Shown one piece after another: positions 53,021-60,804 of a DNA stretch of 60,804 bases. The stretch is from a virus. The notes under the pieces are model-generated. The model made no database searches. It saw only the letters and a list, made by a program, of their open reading frames with translations, and had not been told where the DNA came from. Position 1 is the stretch's first letter, and each line of letters opens with the position of its first letter. Where the stretch lies: IMG/VR virus record IMGVR_UViG_3300048592_000232, positions 1 to 60,804 of that record; one strand, 5' to 3'. Both the position numbers and the translations under genes were made by a program.

Positions 53021-54425
53021 TGACCTTTGCCTCCTGTTCATCTTCCGATGTCTGTTCCGGCTGTTCCGGCTCAAGTTCCGGCTGTTCCGGCTCAAGTTCC
53101 GGCTGTTCCGGCTCGTTGCTGACGGCGTCTTCCGGCAAGTCAGGCAGGTAGACGGCAACGAACGCCTTTGCATCCACCTGCGCGCCGATTTTCTGGAGTG
53201 CGCTGGCTGCCTTGTCTGCCCGCTCTACCGCTTCGCTTGGGTTGTCGCCTAGCAGCGGCTCCCAATTGCACACGTAGCGCCCGGTAGCCGGTTGCGGCAA
53301 GACGCCAGCCCACCGCAAGCGATTGACCACAGGCCGCACGAGGATCGGCTCTGCGAAGGTGCTGCGCCGCGCGTCAATCTTGTTCGACCAGTTCTTTTCA
53401 TCCTGAGAGGATGCAAGCTCGCCGCGCTCACTGCCGGTCAGCAGCCGAACAGGAATGCCGGTCGCCGCGCTGACCATCTTAATGTACGCGTCCAGCGCGC
53501 CGTTAGGGTCGCTCATCTGCACATCTTCCCAGTGCGGCTCCAGCCCTTCCAGTGCCACGGCGCGACGCAGACCGTGCACAAGTTCGTCAATCTGTCCCTC
53601 CTGCTTGTCCAGCGCCGCCTGCAATGCCGTCCGCATGTCTTCCGGCATGGAGGGGTCAGGGTTGGGCAACTGATAGCCGTCCTTCGTCGCGAAGATGACG
53701 CTTGGATTCATCAGCCGCCAGCCACCTTCGCCCGTGGCCGCCATGATCTTCTCGATGTCGAGCAAGCGGTTGTAGATCGAGCGCAGTCTCGGCTGGCCTA
53801 GCAGGTCGTTTGTCAGCGGCTTCTCGGCCACGTGCACGCAGCGTGTCCAGTGCGCAAAGCGGATGTCAATCTTCTCACCGTTCGTGACCTTGAGGTTATA
53901 GCCGACCGGCTTGCCGTAACGCCGATTGCTTGCGTCTGTCTCGTAGGCGGCAATGCCCGCCTGTTCCTCGGAGTATACCGACAGGTACATCAAGTCACCT
54001 TCCGCCATGCTGCCCGGTCTCACCGGCTCCGATAGCGGCTGCCCATCCGCAAAGCCCAGCAGCAGCACGGCGTAGCGCCCCATGCCCGCCACCACGTCAG
54101 TGCGCTGAAGGTAGTGCGTAATGCCGGGTCTGGTATCGCCGTCCTCCGACTCTTGCGTAACAAGCAAATCCAGCCACGCTTGCTCAAAAATCGAAAGCTC
54201 CGTCTCCTCGTTCTCTTGCAGTTCCAGCGCGCCGCGCCACGTTTCCTCTGCGTAGATTTCGATAACACGCTGCGCGATGTCCTGCCGCTCGTAGCGATCC
54301 AGGTAATCGCTCGCCGTCAATGCCCGCGGGTATCCCGCGGCCTCGAAGACATCACGCTTGCCGCCAAACGTGGCGCGCGTGCTGAAGAAGCGTTCCGCCA
54401 AAAGTCCGTTCAACTTGTATCTCAT
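52983..54425 (-). CDS. Portal protein (DUF1073 / phage_portal_3 type)
   Basis: 480 residues. QDIAQRVIEIYAEETWRGAL near the start, RDLVAGMGRYAVLLLGFADG-like core, then SAATGIPVRLLTGSERGELA with the SSQDEKNWSNKI helix fit the DUF1073-type portal. The C-terminus has a tandem LEPEQPE repeat before TSEDEQEAKVNAEFLRRW. It forms the dodecameric channel for DNA packaging. Overlaps TerL by 4 nt. Confidence 0.88.
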   Translation of the reverse strand: MRYKLNGLLAERFFSTRATFGGKRDVFEAAGYPRALTASDYLDRYERQDIAQRVIEIYAEETWRGALELQENEETELSIFEQAWLDLLVTQESEDGDTRPGITHYLQRTDVVAGMGRYAVLLLGFADGQPLSEPVRPGSMAEGDLMYLSVYSEEQAGIAAYETDASNRRYGKPVGYNLKVTNGEKIDIRFAHWTRCVHVAEKPLTNDLLGQPRLRSIYNRLLDIEKIMAATGEGGWRLMNPSVIFATKDGYQLPNPDPSMPEDMRTALQAALDKQEGQIDELVHGLRRAVALEGLEPHWEDVQMSDPNGALDAYIKMVSAATGIPVRLLTGSERGELASSQDEKNWSNKIDARRSTFAEPILVRPVVNRLRWAGVLPQPATGRYVCNWEPLLGDNPSEAVERADKAASALQKIGAQVDAKAFVAVYLPDLPEDAVSNEPEQPELEPEQPELEPEQPEQTSEDEQEAKVNAEFLRRWATYP

Positions 54426-55864
54426 GCCGCCCCCGTTGTTTTTACTGTGCTGACCAATTGCACCCTGGCACGGTCTGCCAAGGCGACACTATCGGCAAGG
54501 TCATCGTGCGCGCCGCCTGGCGCCCGTAACGTCGCCCCTTCAATTGATGAAAGCTGCATGTACGACTCGAAGGTATGCAGGATGATGTTCCGGTCACGCA
54601 GCGATTCCGCTACGCCTGAATACATCAATGCCTTGCCCAGGGAGTTGGACAACCAGCCCGGCTTTTCTGCGATGCCCCTTTTCCCGCCGTCATGCCCTTC
54701 CAGAATTTTGATTCTGCTGTTCTGCCGAAACCACAAAATGAATGCATGTCCGTGATTGTTGCGCTCTGGCAACACTGCCGCCCACCGGAAATACTTGGCA
54801 AGCTCATCAACGTAGGCGGCAAAGGTGTCGATCTCGAATCGACCCGTCAGCGATGCGACTTCCTCCCCGCTCTCAAATTCCAACACGGTCGCCGCCGATG
54901 GGTCACTCGTTGGGTTGCCTTCCGCCGTGTCTACGCCAATGACGTAGGTTGTGCCGGGTTGCGGGTAGGCGTAGACCGTCAACCCCGGAATGGAAGGAAT
55001 GCCGCTGCGCAATGGCGCCGCTTCCACGTAGCACTGTTCCAGCCATTCGCCGGGAATGCGCTTGTCGAGGCTGCGCGGGGAGAGCGCCTGCGTGTCGGTT
55101 TCCGGGTACTCCTGATACAGGTCGTCAAGCGATCCCGTGTTGGCCTTGGTATCCCTTGCCTGCGCATCGTACCATTCCCGCGTGCGCCCCGGTCGAGCGT
55201 GCCACGGCAGAAAAACGCCGTGCCATTCATTCAACTTGGCTTTGGCTGCCCGGTAGGTGTTCTTGAATCTCGATTCAGGCAAACTCTTGTCCGAGGTGGA
55301 AAGCAAAATCATCCTGCCGCCGCCGTCAATCGCCGGTTTCGATGCCCGCATCAAAGCATCCAAATCAGGCTGAAAGTCAGCCTCATCGACCAGCACCAGG
55401 GAGAAGGTGTAGGATCGCCCGCCTGTCGTGGCGAAAGCCATTGCCGTAGAGCCGTTACTGAGTCGCCACCGGCTCTTGTTATCCTCCGCTATCCGCTCCG
55501 CACGCATCCAGACCGGCAATCGCTCGTACATCCCCTTCAAGCGAAAGTCAAGCAGTTCTTTGGCGTCCGTCTCAATGCGGCTGAAGATGCCGATCACCGA
55601 CGCCGGGCGAAAGAGCATCAACCACAGACAGAAGCCCAACGCCAACCAGGTCAGCCCCAACTGACGCGCCTTGAGCACGATCACCAGCCTGTGATCGTCC
55701 ATCTGGTAGAGCACGTCTCGCTGCGTAGGCCACAGCGAAAACTGCATCCACTGTTCTTCGTTGGCGTTGAATACCCAACAGTACCGATGCACGAAGTAGC
55801 CAACATCGGCGTAGCAGCGCGCCCACTCTGCCGCCTGCTCCCAGGACAAATCACTGCGCAGCAT
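54422..55864 (-). CDS. terL: Terminase large subunit
   Basis: 480 residues. ATPase part: VIVLKARQLGLTW (Walker A variant) and FSLVLVDEADFQ (Walker B plus catalytic Glu). Nuclease part: VIGVDTAEGNPTS and GGAHDDLADSVALAD, the RNase-H-like metal site. It cuts and pumps DNA into the head. It overlaps TerS by 14 nt and the portal by 4 nt. Confidence 0.95.
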   Translation of the reverse strand: MLRSDLSWEQAAEWARCYADVGYFVHRYCWVFNANEEQWMQFSLWPTQRDVLYQMDDHRLVIVLKARQLGLTWLALGFCLWLMLFRPASVIGIFSRIETDAKELLDFRLKGMYERLPVWMRAERIAEDNKSRWRLSNGSTAMAFATTGGRSYTFSLVLVDEADFQPDLDALMRASKPAIDGGGRMILLSTSDKSLPESRFKNTYRAAKAKLNEWHGVFLPWHARPGRTREWYDAQARDTKANTGSLDDLYQEYPETDTQALSPRSLDKRIPGEWLEQCYVEAAPLRSGIPSIPGLTVYAYPQPGTTYVIGVDTAEGNPTSDPSAATVLEFESGEEVASLTGRFEIDTFAAYVDELAKYFRWAAVLPERNNHGHAFILWFRQNSRIKILEGHDGGKRGIAEKPGWLSNSLGKALMYSGVAESLRDRNIILHTFESYMQLSSIEGATLRAPGGAHDDLADSVALADRARVQLVSTVKTTGAA

Positions 55865-56378
55865 CGTCGATCATCTTGCCGCGCTGCTTCATGGCCTCCG
55901 TCACCAACGCCGCCATTGTGTCCGAGTTCACACTGACGGTGCGCTTGCCGCCGTCCGCTTCGTCCAGCATCTGCAAAGCCGCTCGATCCAAAATGGAGTT
56001 GGCAGCGGCAAGGCGAATTTTTGGATCATCACTCGCCAGCAGGTTAAACAACTCATCTCCCGCCGCCCTTGCCGCCGTTGCCAGGCTGCGCTTTGCCGCG
56101 CGCAGATTCTCCAGCGACTCCCGATCCATGTAAGCGAATGCGAGCCGCTCAACCTCTTCAAGCACCTCTTTGAAGATAGGGTCTTCTTCCATCCAACGAT
56201 AATATGCCCCTTCGCTGCATGGACGATCTGACGACGCCCACAACTGCGTCAAGGAAATGCCGCTCGTGCGCGCTGTCACAACGGCCAAAATCGCCGAGCG
56301 TTTCTTCCGGCTCGCCCCATCCTTGAGACGATCCAGAACTCGTATGACTTCACTTTCCCACGGCGGTTGCTTGTTCAT
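55851..56378 (-). CDS. terS: Terminase small subunit
   Basis: 175 residues from ATG 56378 (GAGAGG 5 nt upstream). N-terminal helix-turn-helix-like region (SLTQLWASSDRPCSEGAYYR), a central coiled coil, and a stretch (LFNLLASDDPKIRLAAANSI) that recurs in TerS proteins. Position directly before TerL supports it. Promoter and operator at 56409-56438 precede it. Confidence 0.75.
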   Translation of the reverse strand: MNKQPPWESEVIRVLDRLKDGASRKKRSAILAVVTARTSGISLTQLWASSDRPCSEGAYYRWMEEDPIFKEVLEEVERLAFAYMDRESLENLRAAKRSLATAARAAGDELFNLLASDDPKIRLAAANSILDRAALQMLDEADGGKRTVSVNSDTMAALVTEAMKQRGKMIDDAAQ

Positions 56379-56408
56379 ATTGCCTCTCAATTTTATTGAC
56401 TACTAACA

Positions 56409-56438
56409 AAAATATCACCCAAACCGCTATTACGTCAA
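56409..56438 (-). promoter_or_regulatory. Terminase promoter with operator
   Basis: TTGACG (56433-56438), 18 nt, TATTTT (56409-56414) on the minus strand. TATCACCCAAACCGCTA (56413-56429) sits in the spacer in the common register, with two mismatches in the right half. It overlaps the 3' end of the FtsK-like gene. Confidence 0.7.
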
Positions 56439-58076
56439 GCCATTCTCGGCGTCCCATTCCTTGAAGCAGTCCGAAATGTAGCCCCGGCCATACTCCATGT
56501 TGTGTTCGGCGCGCAGCCAGTTCCGAAAATCCGCCTGGCTGTATTCCGGGTAACGGTTGCGCCACTCGAAAATAACTTCACGCTTGGGCGCAGTTCGTGG
56601 ATTGGGGATTTCGCCAGCGTAGGCAACGTCCCATTCCGGCGCAAGGCTGACCGGCTCAGCAGCAACCGAAGGGGCGACCGGCGCACCGTCCATCAATGCC
56701 GGGAATGCCGTCTTCGGCGTGGCAGCCAGCAGCCCGGCGCACGTGCCCGCCATGTCGAACGAGCGATATTTATCATCACGCAGGTAGAATTCGCCAACGT
56801 CCAGGTTGCCCGCCTTGGGCGCGCTGACCTTGGCTCCCTTGCCGCCGTCAATCTGGAAGACGTACTTCGTCTTGGCGTTGACCAGGGTCTGATCAGGCCA
56901 GAGGTTGGGGTACTGGTCAAAGAGCATAATGTGAATGCCGGTCTTCCGGCTCTTCCGCATCAATTCGTCAAGGATGTCATTCACCCTGCCTTTGTCGCCA
57001 CTGCGCTGGCCGAACGATTGCAGCAGCGAACCGTATTCCTCGACGATCACGAAGATGCGCGGGTTGTCGGCATAGACCGCTGCGTCTGCCTCGATGGAGT
57101 CCAGATCGTGTCGCAGCAATATCTGGTCGCGGCGCGCCTTCTCCGCTGCGACGGCGACAAGCTGATCCTCGAAGACGCCTGAATCCGTCTCATGCCACTC
57201 CGCATGACCGGCAAAGCGGCGCCAGTCTACGCCGCCGTCAGCGTCCAGGATGATCAGCCGCCCGCCCGAGCGCAACGCGTGCAGCGCCATCAAGTAACCG
57301 ATTGACTTAGTCTTGCCGCTGCCTGTCGCGCCAACTATCGCCGCGTGTACGTCCGTGGCTGGACGGAAAACCGCGTACCCGGCGCTTCCTTCCTCCTGAC
57401 CCAGAATCCAGTAGTCAGGACGGCTCGCGCGCAGCGCAGCTTCACCATTCAGCAAACGCGGGTTGAAGTCGCCCGGCTCGATGACGCCGTTCGGCGTGGT
57501 AGCCGCCGTCAACAGTTTCGGTGGTTTGGCTGCCGACAAGGTCTTGCCGGGCGACTTCGGCATTTGCGACATGTGTCCATACTTGTCCATGCGCGCCACG
57601 TCACCGGGAAATACCGAGCGCGCCGTGTTCGTCTTCTCCTGTTCCAGCTTCAACGCCAGCCGCCGATCTGCGCCGTACTCAGGATTGCTGAAGGTCGTCA
57701 ATCCCTGTCGGCTGATGACCGCAAAGTCATCGAAAGTGGTGTTGGGATTCCAGTACGCCACGACGCCGTTGCCGAGCTTGCGCTCGATCAGCGGGAATGC
57801 GCCATCCTCCATGCGCAACCGCCGCACCCGCCCACCCTGGTAGGCGTTCCACGCCTTGACCGCAAAGTACGTGACTGCCACGCCAGCACCCAACGAACCC
57901 GTTACGACGATGGTGTAGGTGACAGCCTCGAAGCCGAAAATGAGCACAGCGCCCAGCGCGTCGAAGAACGAACCGACGTTGTCGGTCGCCGCGTCAATAC
58001 GCTCCGAGCGCGTCGCACCAAACGACATGATGACGATCAGGAGGAAGCTAAAGAGGGAAAGCGAAAACCACTTCAT
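56430..58076 (-). CDS. FtsK/HerA-type membrane-anchored DNA translocase
   Basis: 548 residues. Two N-terminal transmembrane segments (about 4-20 and 42-78). The ATPase domain has Walker A VGATGSGKT (248-257), LIILDADGGVDW, and Walker B IFVIVEEYGS. The C-terminal 45 residues (FEWRNRYPEYSQADFRNWLR) look like a winged-helix DNA-contact module. FtsK/SpoIIIE or TcpA-like ATPases move double-stranded DNA through membranes or septa, which is not a standard siphovirus function because TerL already packages DNA. It could serve segregation or transfer of an extrachromosomal prophage. Upstream of terS. Confidence 0.82.
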   Translation of the reverse strand: MKWFSLSLFSFLLIVIMSFGATRSERIDAATDNVGSFFDALGAVLIFGFEAVTYTIVVTGSLGAGVAVTYFAVKAWNAYQGGRVRRLRMEDGAFPLIERKLGNGVVAYWNPNTTFDDFAVISRQGLTTFSNPEYGADRRLALKLEQEKTNTARSVFPGDVARMDKYGHMSQMPKSPGKTLSAAKPPKLLTAATTPNGVIEPGDFNPRLLNGEAALRASRPDYWILGQEEGSAGYAVFRPATDVHAAIVGATGSGKTKSIGYLMALHALRSGGRLIILDADGGVDWRRFAGHAEWHETDSGVFEDQLVAVAAEKARRDQILLRHDLDSIEADAAVYADNPRIFVIVEEYGSLLQSFGQRSGDKGRVNDILDELMRKSRKTGIHIMLFDQYPNLWPDQTLVNAKTKYVFQIDGGKGAKVSAPKAGNLDVGEFYLRDDKYRSFDMAGTCAGLLAATPKTAFPALMDGAPVAPSVAAEPVSLAPEWDVAYAGEIPNPRTAPKREVIFEWRNRYPEYSQADFRNWLRAEHNMEYGRGYISDCFKEWDAENGLT

Positions 58077-58079
58077 GGG

Positions 58080-58542
58080 CTAATCCCGGAACATGTCGCC
58101 GAACACGTCGAAGATTGCTTCAATCGGCGTTCTTGCCCGTGTCCGCTTGCCACCCTCCCAGGGAGGAGGTAAGCGACCGTTATGTTTGGCCGCCCACTGC
58201 ACGTTACGCGTATCCAACATCTTCGTTGTCAGCGACAAACCAGCCCGACAGAGCACGTACTCGGCAAGCCGCGCTTGTTTGCGGTTGACCCACATCCACC
58301 TATGCATCTCGCGCCGCTTCTTCCCGTCCCTGTCAGGCACAAGATGGACGGCAATCGCGCGCCCATGCGCATGAATGTTGTACCGGCGCAAGACATCCTC
58401 GACCGCATAGCCGCTGGTATCGATCCAGCCAAACTTCTGTAGCCTGCCATACCGCAGCAGACCATACAGGAAGTCCAGCCAACCGATAATGTCCATCCTG
58501 AAGAGCGTATTTTCGATAGCAACCATCGATTCTTGACTCATT
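58080..58542 (-). CDS. Hypothetical protein upstream of FtsK-like gene
   Basis: 154 residues from ATG 58542 (AAAGGGGAGAAA); upstream in-frame starts lie in the promoter. LFRMDIIGWLDFLYGLLRYG and AVEDVLRRYNIHAHGRAIAV could be a winged helix, followed by RREMHRWMWVNRKQARLAEY. Some plasmid relaxation proteins have a similar layout, but the match is weak. Co-transcribed with the translocase (3-nt gap). Confidence 0.6.
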
Positions 58543-58591
58543 TTCTCCCCTTTGCGTGCTGAAAAGGCGTCATAAGCCGCCCATACATGAC

Positions 58592-58620
58592 AGAATATCA
58601 CCCCATGCAATAAAAATCAA
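58592..58620 (-). promoter_or_regulatory. Leftward promoter with operator before 58542 gene
   Basis: TTGATT (58615-58620), 17 nt, TATTCT (58592-58597) on the minus strand. TATCACCCCATGCAATA (58596-58612) occupies the spacer in the same register as the primase promoter. The left half-site is perfect. Confidence 0.75.
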
Positions 58621-58670
58621 GCATTTTTGGATTACTTGCTGCAAATTTATCGTTTTTGGTCATGTTTATG

Positions 58671-58749
58671 AGCGAAAAAGAAAGCCGCAGGCACAAAACC
58701 CACGGCTTTTTCTTGGCTTCCTACCAGTCTGTACGCAAAACCTGGTAGG
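58671..58749 (-). terminator. Two hairpins downstream of the zinc-ribbon gene
   Basis: CGGCTTT (58703-58709) pairs with AAAGCCG (58681-58687) and on the minus strand is followed by a T-rich run (TTTCTTTTTC), a good terminator. A second hairpin CCTACCAG/CTGGTAGG (58720-58727, 58742-58749) lies upstream of it. 58543-58820 otherwise holds only the promoter at 58592 and no gene. Confidence 0.7.
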
Positions 58750-58820
58750 CGTTGACTCGATTCCACTGACGACGGTAAAGGAGAGTAAACCACCGTGCGC
58801 ACCTAACTATCGAGCGCCAG

Positions 58821-59510
58821 CTAGGTGTCTTTCTTCGTGTGCTTCAACCCGTACTCACGCTCCATCTCCAGTTCTTCGGCATAGCAATCGTCGCAAAGCA
58901 TCAACGTGTCGGTGTGACTGCGAATCGTGACGGCGATCTTGTGCCTTGCCGGTCTTCCGCAGTCACACCAGCCCAACGAATCGACGCCCCACAGATAGGA
59001 AGGGCGCTCCCCGCGCCCACGCTGCTGGTATTCGTAGCAGACCCGACACAACCCCCTCGACGGTCGTCCACGCCCAGCACGGACGCCAGACCCAAGCGGA
59101 TACCCACAGTTCCGGCACCGTTCAGGACGGTCATACCAGCGACGCGGACGCGGGCGACCGGTGGCGTGCTGATAGTTGTAGCAAGAGTTGCATAGCCCCT
59201 TGACGGACGCAACCTGACGGCGACAATTCTTGCATATCCCGCCCGCCCTGGGACGCCTGTCAGCCTCGGTGCGTATTCGTCCATTCTTGTAGAAGAAGCT
59301 GCGACAGGTGTTGCACATGCCGTTGCTTCTGTGCCCCTTTTGCAGTGGGCCTCCGCAGTTGACGCATTCCGTTACATCCTGGTACTTGCACTTCGCTTCC
59401 GGGCGCATCACGCCGTGCCTCTTCCAGTACCGGTAGCAGTTATTGCACATGCCGTGCGCTTTGTGTTCGTGCGCGCCGCAATTGATGCAGACTCGAATTG
59501 GTTCCGTCAT
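58821..59510 (-). CDS. Five-module zinc-ribbon protein
   Basis: 229 residues made almost only of Cys-rich modules. CINCGAHEHKAHGMCNNCYR, CVNCGGPLQKGHRSNGMC, CKNCRRQVASVKGLCNSCYN and CRNCGYPLG...GLCRVC are four similar CxxC...CxxC units of about 30-40 residues, and a fifth (CDCGRPARHK...CDDCYA) is diverged. Basic, aromatic-rich linkers suggest nucleic-acid binding. The repetition suggests internal duplication. Overall arrangement not recognised in a named family. It lies 1 nt from the TcmP-like gene. Confidence 0.7.
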   Translation of the reverse strand: MTEPIRVCINCGAHEHKAHGMCNNCYRYWKRHGVMRPEAKCKYQDVTECVNCGGPLQKGHRSNGMCNTCRSFFYKNGRIRTEADRRPRAGGICKNCRRQVASVKGLCNSCYNYQHATGRPRPRRWYDRPERCRNCGYPLGSGVRAGRGRPSRGLCRVCYEYQQRGRGERPSYLWGVDSLGWCDCGRPARHKIAVTIRSHTDTLMLCDDCYAEELEMEREYGLKHTKKDT

Positions 59511-59511
59511 G

Positions 59512-60297
59512 CTAGAAAATGCTTGGCTGTAATTCCGCCATGAGTTGCTTCTTGGTTTTGGCCAGTTGCCTCCAAACCTTCAGCCCTTTGTCCGTATCCA
59601 TCCGGTAAAATCCAGCCTTCTCCCACTCAGGCGCGTTCGCCCAGTTTGTACCCACGAGCAACGACCATTGGTGCCTGGCGTGAGGCTCCCTGACAAGCCA
59701 CGTTCGCTTGTTGACCCGCGCCAGCAATGAATCAAGCGCAATGTCATCGTAGTTTTCTTTCTGAATCATCCGCTTCAACGAAGCTGCCGCAATGTTGACA
59801 ATCAAATCCGTGCGGTTGAACGATTGTCTGGAGAACATGTCAACCAACATATCGATGGGCAACTTCGCATCGTTCGGATCGGCGTAGACATACCCAAACC
59901 GTTCGGCGCCAAAGTACCCCGGCAAGGTCGGCGGTAGCGTGATCTCATTGTCACCCTGCAACACCGTGACCTTGTTGTCGAGCACGAAGTGTCGCTGCAA
60001 ATCTGCCGCATTGTCGGCGCGCAGTTCACACAGTACCGCCCTGTAACTCAAGCCATGCTGTCTGGCTCTGGTGACGCCCAAAACGGCGCTACCGATGATC
60101 CGCTCGCCTGTATCCTCATCGACATATTCGCTGCGCGCTGCGTTCAAGTCGTAGATCCAAAAATATGGATTGCAATTACGCCACCTTGCCATGCTGCGCT
60201 TGGCGACGGGCATCAGGATGTCAAGGATTCCCACAAAATGTTTTTGCTTTGTCGCTGTTTCTGGGCTTGTACAAATACCATATCGGTTCTTGCCCAT
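59512..60297 (-). CDS. TcmP-like (three-Cys-motif partner) protein
   Basis: 261 residues. PYFWIYDLNAARSEYVDEDT then IIGSAVLGV resembles the Y-x-D-x-fAG...GSP start of TcmP-type Rossmann proteins. FGYVYADPNDAKLPIDML takes the place of the later DP motif. NRTDLIVNIAAASLKRMIQK also follows the family order. TcmP genes typically neighbour three-Cys DUF5131 genes, exactly as here (3-nt gap). It may be a methyltransferase-like partner; the match is partial. Confidence 0.5.
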   Translation of the reverse strand: MGKNRYGICTSPETATKQKHFVGILDILMPVAKRSMARWRNCNPYFWIYDLNAARSEYVDEDTGERIIGSAVLGVTRARQHGLSYRAVLCELRADNAADLQRHFVLDNKVTVLQGDNEITLPPTLPGYFGAERFGYVYADPNDAKLPIDMLVDMFSRQSFNRTDLIVNIAAASLKRMIQKENYDDIALDSLLARVNKRTWLVREPHARHQWSLLVGTNWANAPEWEKAGFYRMDTDKGLKVWRQLAKTKKQLMAELQPSIF

Positions 60298-60300
60298 CGA

Positions 60301-60804
60301 TTACGCTCCCACCGGGTATTCACGCACACGTTGCTCAATGCCCAGGTTGGTCTTCATGTAGACCGGCAAGTCGAGCGCCTTCGCTTGCGTCCACAGATGT
60401 ACGATCCATTCAAACGGCGGACGATGCTCAGGCGTCTGCGTTGATTTGCTGGACCCGCCCATGATGACCCAATCGAACATGCCCAAGCTGCCGAAGGTCA
60501 AACGTTCCATCATCGGCTCGCAGGATAGCCAAGCAATCCCTTCATATCCGCCATTGCGAATCTTGGTAAAAGCCTTCTGTGCACGGTCAACCGTATACTG
60601 CCAGTCAACGGTCGTCCCGATCCAGCTATTCTTGGGAAATTGAAACTCCGCCATCCGCACGGGGAACTTGGTCAGAAAGAGGAATGTCCATTGTGGGTTA
60701 TCCCACGCCTGCTGTAACACGGCATCGATCCAGGCGGTAGGCACCCACTTACCGAACAAATCCGCCATGCTGCACACGAACACGTTGCGCTTGGCCATGC
60801 GCAA
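60301..60804 (-). CDS. DUF5131 family protein, C-terminal part
   Basis: Continuation of the gene at 1-853; the frame enters at 60804 and stops at 60301. It carries the later family motifs: VFVCSMADLFGKWVP, WTFLFLTKFPVRM, WIGTTVDWQYTV, IAWLSCEPMMERL and WVIMGGSSKST. The last part (FEWIVHLWTQAKALDLPVYM) fits the family C-terminus, where the Cys-dependent chemistry would be completed. Together the two parts make one uninterrupted gene of about 409 codons. Confidence 0.85.
   Translation of the reverse strand: MRMAKRNVFVCSMADLFGKWVPTAWIDAVLQQAWDNPQWTFLFLTKFPVRMAEFQFPKNSWIGTTVDWQYTVDRAQKAFTKIRNGGYEGIAWLSCEPMMERLTFGSLGMFDWVIMGGSSKSTQTPEHRPPFEWIVHLWTQAKALDLPVYMKTNLGIEQRVREYPVGA
60678..60804. repeat. 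Terminal redundancy (same as 1-127)
   Basis: Second copy of the 127-bp overlap that closes the circle; lies inside the DUF5131 gene. Confidence 0.93.

Noticed and set aside
53056-53113. 24-bp repeats at the portal C-terminus as a regulatory array
   Set aside because: In-frame coding repeat (LEPEQPE) in an acidic linker; explained by slippage in low-complexity coding DNA.
58752-58780. Possible plus-strand promoter TTGACT-17-GTAAAG
   Set aside because: The -10 is poor and the only start after the AAAGGAGAG-like site gives a three-codon ORF.

Overview
The window is a complete, circularly closed genome of a temperate tailed phage. Its first 127 bases (1-127) are identical to its last 127 (60678-60804), and one gene runs in frame across that join, so the real molecule is a circle of about 60,677 bp (a circularly permuted or headful-packaged genome assembled as a ring). 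It has a large serine integrase and a repressor (temperate lifestyle), a long tape measure protein and a lambda-type G/GT frameshift pair (long non-contractile tail, siphovirus-like), and TerS/TerL, portal, head morphogenesis, major capsid and neck genes. DNA is GC-rich and codons match a GC-rich host. Secreted proteins with Thr/Pro/Glu linkers are reminiscent of Chloroflexota, but the host assignment is only a weak inference. No tRNA, CRISPR array or insertion sequence was seen.

Layout. 58.8-60.8 kb plus 0-2.1 kb (leftward): zinc-ribbon protein, TcmP-like protein, a DUF5131 protein split by the window ends, and primase. 2.1-2.7 kb: non-coding, with a giant palindrome and AATTAGT repeats (candidate origin or partition site). 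2.7-5.1 kb: ribbon-helix-helix protein, serine integrase, repressor and the immunity switch. 5.1-16 kb (rightward): replication and recombination genes (SF2 helicase with an intein in its P-loop, RepA-like ATPase, SSB-like protein, nuclease, MazG-like and ASCH-like proteins) among many small genes. 16-24 kb (rightward): small genes, a second DUF5131 gene and a putative DNA-modification cassette (C5 methyltransferase, DndC/PAPS-reductase-like ATPase, Mom-like acyltransferase). 24.0-25.0 kb: the largest non-coding tract, with a candidate antisense RNA, a second copy of the AATTAGT module and a second giant palindrome. 25.0-26.3 kb: three rightward accessory genes. 26.3-35.7 kb (leftward): phosphoesterase, tail fibre/tip genes and a membrane-anchored CHAT-like protease. 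35.8-49.5 kb (leftward): fibre and secreted proteins, tape measure, tail chaperones, tail tube, neck, holin-like, capsid, decoration and DUF2213 genes. 49.6-50.2 kb: three small rightward genes. 50.3-58.5 kb (leftward): accessory genes, head morphogenesis, portal, TerL, TerS, an FtsK/HerA-type translocase and an unknown gene.

Regulation is the most striking aspect. About seventeen copies of a 17-bp lambda-like operator (TATCA-7 nt-TGATA) are dispersed around the genome. In five promoters the operator occupies exactly the same register, between the -35 and -10 boxes. They front the primase, helicase, 10.4-kb, terminase and 58.5-kb transcription units, so one repressor (4564-4983) probably silences the whole genome. 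A second promoter class (2644, 16074, 24917, 49594) lacks that spacer operator but shares the transcribed start GTAAGAGCGA. A leftward promoter-terminator pair at 24.0-24.16 kb would make an RNA antisense to that leader and to its Shine-Dalgarno sequence.

All function calls come from reading motifs and gene order. No database search was possible.
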